DNA from: Vibrio sp. Y2-5
Lineage (GTDB): Bacteria; Pseudomonadota; Gammaproteobacteria; Enterobacterales; Vibrionaceae
DNA: 64,000 bases
Direction: 5' to 3'
Assembly (NCBI RefSeq): GCF_014596725.1
Contig: NZ_JACVEG010000009.1
Coordinates: 62,001 to 126,000, forward strand
The notes beneath the pieces were generated by a model. That model saw only the letters and a program-made list of their open reading frames with translations, was not told the origin of the DNA and made no database searches. Of the stretch, positions 45,047 to 54,488 are shown one piece after another (position 1 is the stretch's first letter; the number at the start of each line of letters is the position of its first letter). Both the position numbers and the translations under genes were made by a program.

Positions 45047-47167
45047 TTAAAGGTGCTTAACGCGACGTTTAACTTCTTCTTGTTTACCGAAGTTGAACGG
45101 ACGAGCGTCAGGGCTACCCAAATAACCACATACACGACGAGTTACTGATACTTTAGACGAATCATGGTTACCACACTTCGGACATACAAAGCCCTTGCTG
45201 GTACATTCAAATTCGCCAGTAAAGCCGCAGTCATAGCACTCATCAATCGGCGTGTTTGTGCCGTAATAAGGAACACGAGAGTAGCTGTAATCCCAGACGT
45301 TTTCTAACGCTTCGATATTGCGTTGCATGTTCGGGAACTCACCGTAACAGATAAAGCCACCGCTCGAAATTTCTGGGTAAGGCATCTCGAAATCGATCTT
45401 ATCGTATGGGTTTACTGTTTTTTGCACATCCAAGTGGAAACTGTTGGTGTAATAACCTTTGTCAGTTACACCCTCAATAACACCAAACTCTTTTGCGTCG
45501 ATACGGCAGAAGCGGCTACATAAGTTTTCGCTTGGTGTACCGTACAGGCTAAATGCGTACCCTGTTTCTTCTTTCCATTGATCTACGGCGTTACGTAGAC
45601 GTTGAATGATTTCAATCGCATGCTCACGCAGTTTCGCATCATCATAAACATGATCGTCAGCGCCGAACAATGCTGTGATAGTTTCATGTACACCGATGTA
45701 ACCCAGTGAAATTGAAGCACGACCATTTTTGAAGATTTCAGTGATTGAATCGTCGGCTTTCAGACGAACACCACATGCGCCTTCCATATACAGAATTGGA
45801 GCAACACGAGCTTTCACCTTCTCCAGACGGCTGATTCGCGTTTCAAGTGCGCGACGAGCCAGTTTCAGCTTCTCATCCAACAACTCGTAAAACTTATTAA
45901 TATCGCCATTTGCTTTCAATGCAATGCGCGGCAAGTTCAAACTCACTACACCCAGGTTGTTGCGACCTTCGTGAATCAGTTCACCATTCTCTTCATAGGT
46001 ATTCAGGAAGCTGCGGCATCCCATTGGCGTTTTAAACGAACCCGTCACTTCAACCACTTTGTCGTAGTTCAAGATGTCTGGATACATACGTTTTGACGCA
46101 CATTCCAGCGCAAGCTGTTTGATGTCGTAGTTTGGATCAGATTTCTTATGATTTAAACCGTCTTTAATCGCGAACACCAGTTTAGGGAAAACCGCTGTTT
46201 TGCGGTTTTTACCCAAGCCCGCGATACGGTTTTTCAAAATAGATTCCTGAATTAAACGCGATTCCCAGCAGGTACCTAAACCAAAACCAAACGTTACAAA
46301 AGGAGTTTGTCCGTTAGCTGTGTGAAGCGTGTTGACTTCGTATTCCAGAGACTGGAATGCGTCATAACACTCTTTCTCAGTACGAGATTTAGCAAACTCT
46401 TCCGGGCTGTGAATGTCCCACTCTTTGGCGATTTCTAAGTGTTTTTCGTAGCTTGCTGTTACGTAAGGCGCAAGAATTTCATCAATACGGTTGATCGTTG
46501 TACCACCGTAGATATGACTTGCAACCTGAGCAATGATTTGTGCGGTTACCGCTGTCGCGGTCGAAATTGATTTTGGCGTATCAATTTCCGCGTTACCCAT
46601 TTTAAAGCCGTGTGTCAGCATGCCCTGCAAATCGATAAGCATACAGTTAAACATTGGGAAAAACGGTGCGTAATCGAGATCATGATAGTGAATGTCACCT
46701 TCTTCATGAGCCTGAACGATATCACGAGGCAGGATACGAGTTTTCGCATAGTGCTTAGCTACGATACCTGCTAACAGGTCGCGCTGTGTTGGGATCACTT
46801 TGCCGTCTTTGTTGGCATTTTCGTTTAGCAGATCGGCATTGCTTTCTTGAATTAAGCCTTCAATTTCTCTGGTCAACGCGCTTTGCTTTTCACGAGAAAT
46901 ATCGCGGTCATGGCGATATTCAATGTATGAACGAGCTAATGCTTTGTACGGACCTTGCATTAGCTCGTTCTCTACCATCGTCTGAATTTCGGCGATGTGA
47001 ACTTCTTCGTAATCTTTCAATTTCAGTTCAACAGCAAGTGCTACATTAAGAGCATAAATTGCCAGCTCTTTATCCACATGATCTGCGGCACTTTCAACTG
47101 CAGATTGAATACGATCCCTGTTAAACGGGGCTTTAGAGCCATCACGTTTGATCACGATAGGTTTCAA
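45047..47167 (-). CDS. nrdD: Anaerobic ribonucleoside-triphosphate reductase
   Basis: A 706-residue class III reductase. An N-terminal ATP-cone (KRDGSKAPFNRDRIQSAV) is followed by the catalytic barrel, a zinc ribbon near the C-terminus (CYDCGFTGEF and CPKCG), and the glycyl-radical loop RVCGYLGSPDARPF with the radical glycine at residue 681. The reading starts with TTG at 47167 behind a strong AAGGAGAAATT, and no in-frame ATG serves better. Required for DNA precursor synthesis without oxygen. Regulation by FNR and NrdR is suggested by upstream sites. Confidence 0.95.
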   Translation of the reverse strand: MKPIVIKRDGSKAPFNRDRIQSAVESAADHVDKELAIYALNVALAVELKLKDYEEVHIAEIQTMVENELMQGPYKALARSYIEYRHDRDISREKQSALTREIEGLIQESNADLLNENANKDGKVIPTQRDLLAGIVAKHYAKTRILPRDIVQAHEEGDIHYHDLDYAPFFPMFNCMLIDLQGMLTHGFKMGNAEIDTPKSISTATAVTAQIIAQVASHIYGGTTINRIDEILAPYVTASYEKHLEIAKEWDIHSPEEFAKSRTEKECYDAFQSLEYEVNTLHTANGQTPFVTFGFGLGTCWESRLIQESILKNRIAGLGKNRKTAVFPKLVFAIKDGLNHKKSDPNYDIKQLALECASKRMYPDILNYDKVVEVTGSFKTPMGCRSFLNTYEENGELIHEGRNNLGVVSLNLPRIALKANGDINKFYELLDEKLKLARRALETRISRLEKVKARVAPILYMEGACGVRLKADDSITEIFKNGRASISLGYIGVHETITALFGADDHVYDDAKLREHAIEIIQRLRNAVDQWKEETGYAFSLYGTPSENLCSRFCRIDAKEFGVIEGVTDKGYYTNSFHLDVQKTVNPYDKIDFEMPYPEISSGGFICYGEFPNMQRNIEALENVWDYSYSRVPYYGTNTPIDECYDCGFTGEFECTSKGFVCPKCGNHDSSKVSVTRRVCGYLGSPDARPFNFGKQEEVKRRVKHL

Positions 47168-47210
47168 AATTTCTCCTTACCCCAGCATACTCACAGACTT
47201 ATCCACAAAC

Positions 47211-47226
47211 ACACTATATAGGGCTT
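47211..47226. promoter_or_regulatory. NrdR box 1
   Basis: ACACTATATAGGGCTT: the left half matches the NrdR consensus ACACWATATMTWGTGT; the right half is degenerate. Starts exactly 31 bp from box 2. Confidence 0.6.
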
Positions 47227-47241
47227 TTTATTATCCAACTG

Positions 47242-47257
47242 ACACTATATGTTGTGG
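47242..47257. promoter_or_regulatory. NrdR box 2
   Basis: ACACTATATGTTGTGG matches the NrdR consensus well in both halves. The 31-bp offset from box 1 (about three helical turns) is typical of paired NrdR boxes. Confidence 0.75.
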
Positions 47258-47288
47258 CGTATTTAACCTCCGACATCAAGTTGGAGTA

Positions 47289-47302
47289 TTGATATAGATC
47301 AA
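47289..47302. promoter_or_regulatory. FNR-type site upstream of nrdD
   Basis: TTGATATAGATCAA matches the FNR consensus at all ten specified bases. It lies beyond the NrdR boxes, 122 bp before the nrdD start, as expected for an activator of the anaerobic reductase. Confidence 0.8.
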
Positions 47303-47475
47303 TGGATTTAGACCACCGGACAGAATTGATTCAAACTTACAGCACAAGATCTCAAACTCGTAAGAAAAGCTGTAAACCGCAAAAATTGTGATATCAGATG
47401 TTGATTTTTTTGGAAGCCTGATAGATTAAGCGCTGCAGAAATCACGATAAAAGACATGACAAAAGGAAAGGAAAA

Positions 47476-48372
47476 ATGCGCCTATTTCACGCTCTATTTG
47501 CAAGTGTAATTTTCATCATAGTGGCACCCACTGCGCATGCTGAAAAATTAACCTTGAGTACTTGGAATATGGAGTGGCTCACCATCAATCCAAACCATAA
47601 TGTCTATGAAGGAAAGCGAAGCAATGACGATTTTTCTGCCTTGAAAGGATATTTTGAGCGACTCAATGCGGATGTGATTGCTTTTCAGGAAGTCGATAGC
47701 ATCGACGCATTCAAGCGAGTAAGCTCGTCAGATTATTCCGTCGTTCTGTCAGACAGAGACCTGCCTCAATACCATAATCACCAGTTTTCTGATATCAACC
47801 AGTACACGGGCTTTGCCATTCGTAATAACGTACCTTTTTCTGATCCCAAAGACATCGACTTGTATGGCAGAGCTAATCACAAACTAAGATTTGCTTCTTA
47901 TGTCATTCTTTATCCTGATAGTGCCACACCTGTCCACGTACTTTCACTACATCTCAAAGCGGGTTGCGTAGGGAAATTCTATTCTCACAAAGAGACCTGT
48001 CAGACTCTGTTAGCACAAGGGAAAAGTCTCAACCGTTGGATTAAAGAGCGCGAAAAGCAAGGGCAAGAATATGTGATTATGGGAGATTTCAATCATAACC
48101 TGAGCTTTAAAGGCGACTGGTTGTGGCAAGAGTTTAATCAGGGTTTGAAACAAAAACCAGAACTGGCAACCCGCAATACTCAGGCTTTATGCAAAGTTCG
48201 CAAACGCAATAATGCTTCACAGCTGCATCAATTTCGTTCCGTGATTGACCATATGATTGTCAGCCCTAAGCTTCAAACAACTCAGCCCAAACAAATGGTT
48301 TATAAAGACCAAGATGCACTCAACTATCACTTAAGTGATCACTGCCCTATTGTTTCTCAGTTCAATTGGTAG
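47476..48372 (+). CDS. Exported endonuclease/exonuclease/phosphatase family protein
   Basis: A 298-residue EEP-family protein with a Sec signal peptide (hydrophobic core then TAHA cleavage site near residue 22). Catalytic motifs: STWNMEWL, FQEVDS, SLHLKAGC, GDFNHN and SDHCPIVS. Members cut DNA, RNA, or phospholipid or phosphate esters; a secreted DNase or phosphodiesterase is likely but not proven. AAGGAAAGGAAAA precedes the ATG. It is divergent from nrdD without an evident functional link. Confidence 0.85.
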   Translation: MRLFHALFASVIFIIVAPTAHAEKLTLSTWNMEWLTINPNHNVYEGKRSNDDFSALKGYFERLNADVIAFQEVDSIDAFKRVSSSDYSVVLSDRDLPQYHNHQFSDINQYTGFAIRNNVPFSDPKDIDLYGRANHKLRFASYVILYPDSATPVHVLSLHLKAGCVGKFYSHKETCQTLLAQGKSLNRWIKEREKQGQEYVIMGDFNHNLSFKGDWLWQEFNQGLKQKPELATRNTQALCKVRKRNNASQLHQFRSVIDHMIVSPKLQTTQPKQMVYKDQDALNYHLSDHCPIVSQFNW

Positions 48373-48409
48373 CTGCAGATACTGTTCAACTAAAAGTGAC
48401 AAACACAAA

Positions 48410-48447
48410 AATGCCTCACACTGTATTGGCTTACATTGTGAGGCATT
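48410..48447. terminator. Terminator between the EEP and RND genes
   Basis: AATGCCTCACA / TGTGAGGCATT, 11-bp perfect stem with a 16-base loop; a TTTTTG run follows on the minus strand, so it mainly ends the RND operon. Confidence 0.75.
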
Positions 48448-48479
48448 AAGACAAGTTTACTGACTACAAATCCCTATAC

Positions 48480-51400
48480 CTAAACAGGACTTTTTTCGAA
48501 GCGTTTTCTCATCACTACGTAGTATAGGACAGGGATGACCAACAAGGTCAAAATTGTCGATACGAATATCCCGAAAATCAAACTAATAGCCAAGCCGTTG
48601 AAGATCGGGTCATCGAGGATGAATACCGCGCCTATCATCGCAGCCAGTGCCGTCAGCATAATGGGTTTAGCACGTACCGCTGCGGACTGAATCACCGCTT
48701 CAGAGAACACAATACCTTCTTCCACTTGTTGGTTGATAAAGTCCACCAGCAAAATCGAGTTACGCACGATAATACCGGCCAAAGCAATCATGCCGATCAT
48801 TGAAGTCGCCGTGAACTGTGCGCCTAATAAGGCGTGCCCCGGCATCACACCAATAATGGTGAGCGGGATTGGCGCCATGATGATCAACGGCACTAAATAT
48901 GACTTAAACTGCGCTACAACCAACAGGTAAATCAGAATCATACCGACAGCGTAAGCGATACCCATATCGCGGAAGGTTTCATAAGTGATAGTCCACTCAC
49001 CGTCCCACAGTATAGAAATGCCGTTTAAACCATCTGGCTGATTGATGTAGTACTGGTCAACTGCCATTGCTTTGTCCAGTTCACTGCCCACATTAAACAT
49101 ACCGTACAGTGGGCTATCTACACTTCCTGCCATATCACCGACGACCATGACCATAGGCACAAGGTTCTTATGCACAATGTAATCTTCCATTGGCGTTTGA
49201 CGAACCGACACCAAATCAGACAGTGGATAAGCGCTACCCGTCATGCTGCCCACTTTCATATTCAGCACTTGTTCTAAACGCACCTTTGCCGTTTCACTTG
49301 CTTGAATCTGAATTGGAATTGGGTACTTACTGTGCTCACTGTGAAGATAAGTCACCGGTTTTCCACCAATCGAAGTGGCTAGAGCATCAACAATCGAAGC
49401 ATAAGGCACCTGGTAGTGAGACGCTTTGCTTCTGTCGATCACTACTTGCCATTTCTGGTGCAGCTCTGGCAGGTACATGTCCACATCGACAATATCCTGA
49501 GTAGTGCGGAACACTTCTCTTACTTGTCTTGCGGCGGCATTACGAATTTCCGGCGTTGGACCATAAACTTCCGCCAATATCGGAGACCAGACAGGGGGAC
49601 CCGGTGGTACTTCAACCACTTTAACCTTACCGCCAAATTTATCTGCGACCGCTTTTAATACAGGGCGAATAGAGCTGGCAATTTCATGGCTGTCTCTATC
49701 ACGCTCTTTACGTCCTGCTAGGTTGACCTGAATGTCACCCTGATTCGACTGATTACGCATAAAGTAGTGACGAACCAGACCGTTAAAGTTAATCGGCGCA
49801 GCTGTACCTGCATAGATTTGGTAGCTTTCCATCTCTGGTACTTTGTTTAGCTCTGTGCCCATTTCGAACAACACGCGCTGTGTTCTCTCCAAAGACGTAC
49901 CTTCTGGCATATCCAGCACAACTTGAAACTCTGATTTGTTGTCAAACGGTAGCATCTTCAACACAACCGCTTGGAACACAGGCAACAGCATAGAGCCAGC
50001 GATCAAAGCCAGAATCACCAACAGCAACATGAAACGATTACGACCTTGATTCTTTGCAGTGACAAACGGAGCCATGATTCGGTGGAATACCGAACTGGTT
50101 GCTCCACCTTCTTGGTGACCATGAACTGTAGGCTTTAAGAAATGCCCTGCAAGCCAAGGCGAAACAATAAATGCCACCGCTAAGGAAATGAGCATGCCCA
50201 TAGACGCATTGATTGGAATCGGGCTCATATAAGGCCCCATCAATCCTGAGACAAATGCCATAGGTAATAGTGCCGCGATGACTGTTAATGTCGCGAGAAT
50301 GGTTGGTCCACCGACTTCATCAACCGCAGGCGGAATCAGCTCACTTAGCTTTTGCTTACCCATTGCCATATGTCGGTGAATGTTTTCCACCACCACGATC
50401 GCATCATCGACCAGAATACCGATAGAGAATATCAGTGCGAACAATGAAACTCGGTTGAGCGTAAAGCCCCATGCCCATGAAGCAAATAGCGTAATCATCA
50501 AAGTGACGACAACCGCTAAGCCTACTACAGCCGCTTCACGCCAACCCATAGTTAGTACAACTAAGATAACAACCGCAGTGGTCGCAAACGCAAGTTTACC
50601 AATCAGGGTATTACTTTTATCTGCCGCTGTTTTGCCGTAGTCACGGGTAATATCGACATCAATGCCTTGAGGAATAAGCTGGTTTTCCAATTCAACCAAA
50701 CGCGATTCAATAGCATTCGCTACATTTACCGCATTTTCGCCCCCTTTCTTGGCAACGGCTAACGTCACCGCGGGATAAATGCCTTGCTTGTCACTGGTCC
50801 AAACATTTTGCGTTGGTGTGTTGACACCAAACTTCACGGTCGCGATATCTTCCAGATACACAGGGGTATTGTTGTGTAAACCGACAACCAGTTGTTTGAC
50901 TTCTTCTACACGAGTAAGGAATTGCCCCACTTGAACCGGAAATTGTTGGTTATCATGAGTAAGGGACAACATGGTGGAACTTGAATTCGCTGAAGGCAGA
51001 TGCTGATTCAGTTGATCAAGCGTGATACCAAAACTGTTCATCTTCACCGGATCAAGACGCACATCGACGATAGTGTTGTGACCACCTACAGTGTAAATAT
51101 CGCGAGTACCATCAATTCGCTTCAGTTCGGTTTCCAAACCGTGAGCGACTTGCGTTAACTGTTGCTGATCTAACTCACCACTCTTATCAGCCAAAGTGAT
51201 AGTCACAATAGGCACGTCTTCAATGCCCTTCGGCTTGATGATAGGTTCACCTACCCCAACACCTTGAGGCATCCAATCCTTGTTGGAATAAAGTTTATTG
51301 TAGATGCGAACCACGGCGTCATTGCGCGTTACACCAACATCGAAAATGGCAACAATCATCGCGCCGTCAGGCTGAGAGAAAGAATAGATTTTATCAATGC

Positions 51401-51647
51401 CCTGAATTTCAGAGATCACTTGCTCCGCAGGCGTAGTCACTAAACTTTCAACCTCAGCAGGAGAAGCGCCGGGGAACGGAATATAAACGTCTGCAAAAGT
51501 CACATCTATTTGAGGTTCTTCTTCTTTCGGCGTCACAATCACCGCGAAAAGCCCCATCAAAAGCCCGACTAAAGCGAGCAAAGGTGTCATAGCAGAATTT
51601 TGGAAGGCCGCGGCAATGCGACCCGAAATGCCGAGTCGTTTGTCCAT
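48480..51647 (-). CDS. RND efflux pump, permease subunit
   Basis: A 1055-residue RND permease of the AcrB-like superfamily with two repeats of one plus five transmembrane segments and large periplasmic loops. The opening TPKEEEPQIDVTFADV and GASPAEVESLV are typical of the branch often annotated simply as efflux permease; the proton-relay pair appears in GILVDDAIVVVENIHRH. It exports drugs or other small molecules using the proton motive force. It starts 2 bases after the adaptor gene. No outer-membrane channel gene is nearby. Confidence 0.9.
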   Translation of the reverse strand: MDKRLGISGRIAAAFQNSAMTPLLALVGLLMGLFAVIVTPKEEEPQIDVTFADVYIPFPGASPAEVESLVTTPAEQVISEIQGIDKIYSFSQPDGAMIVAIFDVGVTRNDAVVRIYNKLYSNKDWMPQGVGVGEPIIKPKGIEDVPIVTITLADKSGELDQQQLTQVAHGLETELKRIDGTRDIYTVGGHNTIVDVRLDPVKMNSFGITLDQLNQHLPSANSSSTMLSLTHDNQQFPVQVGQFLTRVEEVKQLVVGLHNNTPVYLEDIATVKFGVNTPTQNVWTSDKQGIYPAVTLAVAKKGGENAVNVANAIESRLVELENQLIPQGIDVDITRDYGKTAADKSNTLIGKLAFATTAVVILVVLTMGWREAAVVGLAVVVTLMITLFASWAWGFTLNRVSLFALIFSIGILVDDAIVVVENIHRHMAMGKQKLSELIPPAVDEVGGPTILATLTVIAALLPMAFVSGLMGPYMSPIPINASMGMLISLAVAFIVSPWLAGHFLKPTVHGHQEGGATSSVFHRIMAPFVTAKNQGRNRFMLLLVILALIAGSMLLPVFQAVVLKMLPFDNKSEFQVVLDMPEGTSLERTQRVLFEMGTELNKVPEMESYQIYAGTAAPINFNGLVRHYFMRNQSNQGDIQVNLAGRKERDRDSHEIASSIRPVLKAVADKFGGKVKVVEVPPGPPVWSPILAEVYGPTPEIRNAAARQVREVFRTTQDIVDVDMYLPELHQKWQVVIDRSKASHYQVPYASIVDALATSIGGKPVTYLHSEHSKYPIPIQIQASETAKVRLEQVLNMKVGSMTGSAYPLSDLVSVRQTPMEDYIVHKNLVPMVMVVGDMAGSVDSPLYGMFNVGSELDKAMAVDQYYINQPDGLNGISILWDGEWTITYETFRDMGIAYAVGMILIYLLVVAQFKSYLVPLIIMAPIPLTIIGVMPGHALLGAQFTATSMIGMIALAGIIVRNSILLVDFINQQVEEGIVFSEAVIQSAAVRAKPIMLTALAAMIGAVFILDDPIFNGLAISLIFGIFVSTILTLLVIPVLYYVVMRKRFEKSPV

Positions 51648-51649
51648 AA

Positions 51650-52654
51650 TTACTTACCTTCTGCGTTAAGAGCGGTAGTCGAAATGACGTCGCCTTCTTC
51701 AAGGCCAGACAACACTTCGGTGTAATCGCCGTAAGTTTGCCCTAACCGTACGGGGTTAAGCACTCGGCTGTCGCCCTGAATTCGGTAGACTGAACTCAGT
51801 TCTGCTCTGCGAACAACGGAACTGTTCGGAATCAGAATCGTGTCTCTGTTGCCGTAATGGAACTCGGTTTTTACCCACATTCCCGGCACAAAAGTTGAGA
51901 TTTGTTCAGGTAAGTTAAGACGAATTTTAAAGGTGTGGGATTGAGGATCCGCATAGCTGAACAAGCTATATTGAGTAGGCAATATGCGTTCACCTTGAGG
52001 TGAGACAACTTCGAATTGAGCAACATCTGCAACTGCGGGTTGATAACGCTGAGGAATCTCAGTCTCTACTCGAAGCTTATCAATCGAAAAACCACTCACG
52101 AGTGGGGTTCCAGGCGCAACAGTTTCACCTAATTCAACGTGTCTTTGGGTAACTACACCGTCATAAGGCGCGGTAACACTGGTATAACCTAGGGATTCTT
52201 TGGCCTGAGCAACCGCTGCTTGAGCCGATTTCACCGCCGCTGATGCACTGCGAGCTTTTGCTTCAGCAGAATCCATCACATCTTGTGAAATTGCCCCTTT
52301 GGGGAAAAGTTGACGGTAGCGTTTAACTTGCGCTTGAGCTTCTCTGTCTTGCGCAATCGCACTGGCTAATTGAGCCCGAGCAGCGTCGAATGAAGCCGAT
52401 TGCTGAACGGCACTGATTTCCAATAGCACAGTGCCTTTTTTTACATAGTCATTCACATCCACATTCAGGCCAACAATTCGACCTGAGGTTTGTGAAGCAA
52501 CAGTACCTTGATTAATGGGTTGAACCACGCCATCAAGTTGCACAACTTGCGAGAGTGACTCACTCTTTACGATGTAACGTTCACTTACTTGTTCTGCATT
52601 CACATAGCCAGAACTGGCAAGTGCCACAGAAATACTCAAAGTTAACCATCTCAT
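51650..52654 (-). CDS. RND efflux pump, periplasmic adaptor subunit
   Basis: A 334-residue HlyD/AcrA-type adaptor. A signal peptide (to about residue 20, GYVNA) is followed by a lipoyl half-motif (VNDYVKKGTVLLEIS), a helical hairpin of about 100 residues, and the second lipoyl half with PYDGVVTQRHVELGETVAPG. It bridges the permease to an outer-membrane channel. AAGGAGAGTGACTT precedes the ATG. First gene of the operon. Confidence 0.9.
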   Translation of the reverse strand: MRWLTLSISVALASSGYVNAEQVSERYIVKSESLSQVVQLDGVVQPINQGTVASQTSGRIVGLNVDVNDYVKKGTVLLEISAVQQSASFDAARAQLASAIAQDREAQAQVKRYRQLFPKGAISQDVMDSAEAKARSASAAVKSAQAAVAQAKESLGYTSVTAPYDGVVTQRHVELGETVAPGTPLVSGFSIDKLRVETEIPQRYQPAVADVAQFEVVSPQGERILPTQYSLFSYADPQSHTFKIRLNLPEQISTFVPGMWVKTEFHYGNRDTILIPNSSVVRRAELSSVYRIQGDSRVLNPVRLGQTYGDYTEVLSGLEEGDVISTTALNAEGK

Positions 52655-52772
52655 AAGTCACTCTCCTTAGTGCCTAAATACTGCTCACGACTATCTCGTT
52701 GTATAAGCTACTCACTTATTTGTATAAGTCGTGCCTATACTCGATTTCTATACCACTAATAGCATAGTGTGG

Positions 52773-53231
52773 CTAAGCTGTTTGTGATTGAACTTGTTTA
52801 TTATTCTTAATACAGATCAATAAGTTTGTTGCGCCAAGGCCGACCATCATACTAGCGAAGAAAACCCAAGCACCTGAGTTGCCTAAAGCGAGGCTTGAAA
52901 CCACAGGACCAGGACAAATACCTGCAATTCCCCATCCCAAGCCGAAGATTGCCGCACCGCTAAGTAAACGGCTATCTACTGTTTTATTTGTAGCTAAACA
53001 GAATTTTTCAGCGTTAACTGGTTTCTGCTTTGGCTTAATCAGTAAGAAATAAGCAGGCATAAACACCATTAGTGCTCCACCCATGACGAACATTAAACTC
53101 GGGTCCCAATTTCCAGCCACATCAAGGAAACCCAACACTTTTGCCGGATCTGCCATGCCAGAAATGATCATACCAATACCAAACAACACACCCGCCAACA
53201 AAGACGTTAATCGAAACAACATATTATTCAT
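52773..53231 (-). CDS. YeeE/YedE-type (DUF6691) membrane protein
   Basis: A 152-residue protein with about four hydrophobic segments; the GIGMIISGMADPAKVLGFLD and GWGIAGICPGPVVSSL segments are characteristic of the short half of YeeE/YedE-type sulfur-import channels. The conserved cysteine lies in GICPGP. It pairs with the next gene upstream. A likely role is moving thiosulfate or another reactive sulfur compound; inferred from family and context. Confidence 0.85.
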   Translation of the reverse strand: MNNMLFRLTSLLAGVLFGIGMIISGMADPAKVLGFLDVAGNWDPSLMFVMGGALMVFMPAYFLLIKPKQKPVNAEKFCLATNKTVDSRLLSGAAIFGLGWGIAGICPGPVVSSLALGNSGAWVFFASMMVGLGATNLLICIKNNKQVQSQTA

Positions 53232-53260
53232 TTGAAAACACCTATTAGTTTTAAACCAAC

Positions 53261-53276
53261 CCAGTTTTTAAACTGG
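53261..53276. promoter_or_regulatory. Inverted repeat between the two YeeE/YedE genes
   Basis: CCAGTTT-TT-AAACTGG, 7-bp perfect arms. Possibly an mRNA hairpin setting relative expression; no T-run follows on the minus strand. Confidence 0.35.
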
Positions 53277-53316
53277 CCTAGCTTTTAAGCTTATGTTTTA
53301 ACTATAAAAGCTAAAA

Positions 53317-53736
53317 TTAAAGAACATGGAAACGGACAAACACCGTTGCTGCTGCTACTGCCATAAATACGCAAGTAGCGACAATCGAACGCTTAGATAA
53401 ACGCCCAATGCCACAAATACCATGTCCGCTGGTACACCCATTACCTAAACGGGTACCAACGCCAACTAATAGGCCCGCAATTGCGAGCATCGCACTACTT
53501 GTTTCGAACTGAACCGGAGCTTCACCACCCAGCATTAACGCTGCCAGAACACCACCTGAAATCATTCCCAGAGCAAACAATAGTCGCCATGCGAAGTCCT
53601 TCGTTTTTGGTGTCATCAAGCCCGTTAAAATACCGCTGATACCTGCTACTTTTCCGTTCATTAGCAACATCAATGTCGCTGAAATACCTAATAAAATGCC
53701 TCCGGCTAAAGAATCCCATGGAATGGAAAACGCCAT
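53317..53736 (-). CDS. YeeE/YedE family membrane protein
   Basis: A 139-residue membrane protein with four or so hydrophobic segments, carrying GTRLGNGCTSGHGICGIGRLSKRS, the signature of the family with its conserved cysteines. It forms with the next gene a split version of a YeeE-type sulfur channel. AGAGGTAGTT precedes the ATG. It is co-directional with, and follows, an ArsR-type regulator. Confidence 0.88.
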   Translation of the reverse strand: MAFSIPWDSLAGGILLGISATLMLLMNGKVAGISGILTGLMTPKTKDFAWRLLFALGMISGGVLAALMLGGEAPVQFETSSAMLAIAGLLVGVGTRLGNGCTSGHGICGIGRLSKRSIVATCVFMAVAAATVFVRFHVL

Positions 53737-53774
53737 AACTACCTCTATACATTAAAGTTTTAAATTAAAAATTA

Positions 53775-54077
53775 TTATCCACAAAATGTCATTTGTAGAC
53801 TTTGAATCAGTTGAGTTACACGGTTGTCTGCGAGCGAATAAAACACTTGTTGTGACTCTTTACGAGCCTTGATTAAACCATGTTTACGTAGCACGGTTAA
53901 GTGTTGGGAAAAAGCAGACTGACTCAATGATGAGCCTTGTTGTAATACACCCACGCCAACTTCACCTTTAGTCAGTTGACATAAAACCATTAGACGCTCA
54001 GGATGCGCCATTATTCTTAGAATTTCAGACACTTCCGCTGCATTTTGCTTCATTGTTTTAATGTTGACAGCTTCCAT
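53775..54077 (-). CDS. ArsR-family persulfide-type sensor (BigR/YgaV/SqrR-like)
   Basis: A 100-residue winged-helix regulator (SEILRIMAHPERLMVLCQL, then SQSAFSQHLTVLRKHGLI as recognition helix). Two cysteines, C33 and C99, lie 66 residues apart, the same spacing as the reactive pair in SqrR (C41/C107) and BigR. No metal-binding CxC motif is seen. This fits sensing of hydropersulfide by forming a tetrasulfide bridge. It sits divergently from a CoA-disulfide reductase/rhodanese operon. Confidence 0.88.
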   Translation of the reverse strand: MEAVNIKTMKQNAAEVSEILRIMAHPERLMVLCQLTKGEVGVGVLQQGSSLSQSAFSQHLTVLRKHGLIKARKESQQVFYSLADNRVTQLIQSLQMTFCG

Positions 54078-54113
54078 TGTCTTACCCTCATTTAAATCGA
54101 TGAATTAGATTTT

Positions 54114-54133
54114 ACTAATAAATTAATATTAGT
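54114..54133. promoter_or_regulatory. Candidate ArsR operator 1
   Basis: ACTAATAAATTAATATTAGT: 7-bp inverted arms (ACTAATA/TATTAGT) with a six-base centre, 37 bp before the arsR start, likely over its promoter. Confidence 0.55.
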
Positions 54134-54172
54134 CAACGCTTATTTAGCTTCTTTAAAATTAGCTGAATTAAC

Positions 54173-54188
54173 ATTAGACATTTCTAAT
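54173..54188. promoter_or_regulatory. Candidate ArsR operator 2
   Basis: ATTAGA-CATT-TCTAAT, 6-bp inverted arms sharing the ATTAG motif with operator 1, 46 bp before the DUF2892 gene. Together they could let one regulator control both directions. Confidence 0.55.
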
Positions 54189-54233
54189 TAAAGGTTCTAT
54201 AGTGAGCTCATTAATCCAGCGGAGGGTAATATT

Positions 54234-54419
54234 ATGACTATTGAAAACGGTGTAAGAGTATTAGCGGGCAGTATGATACTGATCTCAGTAATTTTAACTG
54301 CATTCGTTCACCCTAACTTTGTTTGGTTGACGGTATTTGTTGGTGCCAACCTGATTCAAAGTGCCTTCACAGGGATATGTCCAGCAGTTTATTTTCTGAA
54401 AAAATTAGGCTTACGTTAG
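54234..54419 (+). CDS. DUF2892 (YgaP-like) small membrane protein
   Basis: A 61-residue protein with two hydrophobic segments: ENGVRVLAGSMILISVIL and FVWLTVFVGANLIQSAFTG, ending in GICPAVYFLKKLGL. This is the membrane part that follows the rhodanese domain in YgaP, here as a separate gene. The ICP cysteine is conserved. A strong CGGAGGGTAATATT ribosome site precedes it. Operon with the next gene. Confidence 0.88.
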   Translation: MTIENGVRVLAGSMILISVILTAFVHPNFVWLTVFVGANLIQSAFTGICPAVYFLKKLGLR

Positions 54420-54488
54420 TTGCTCGTCACAAGGCTGACAAATTGCTTTGTTAGCCTTTCGAGCCAGAACAAAAACTTGGAGTAAATT

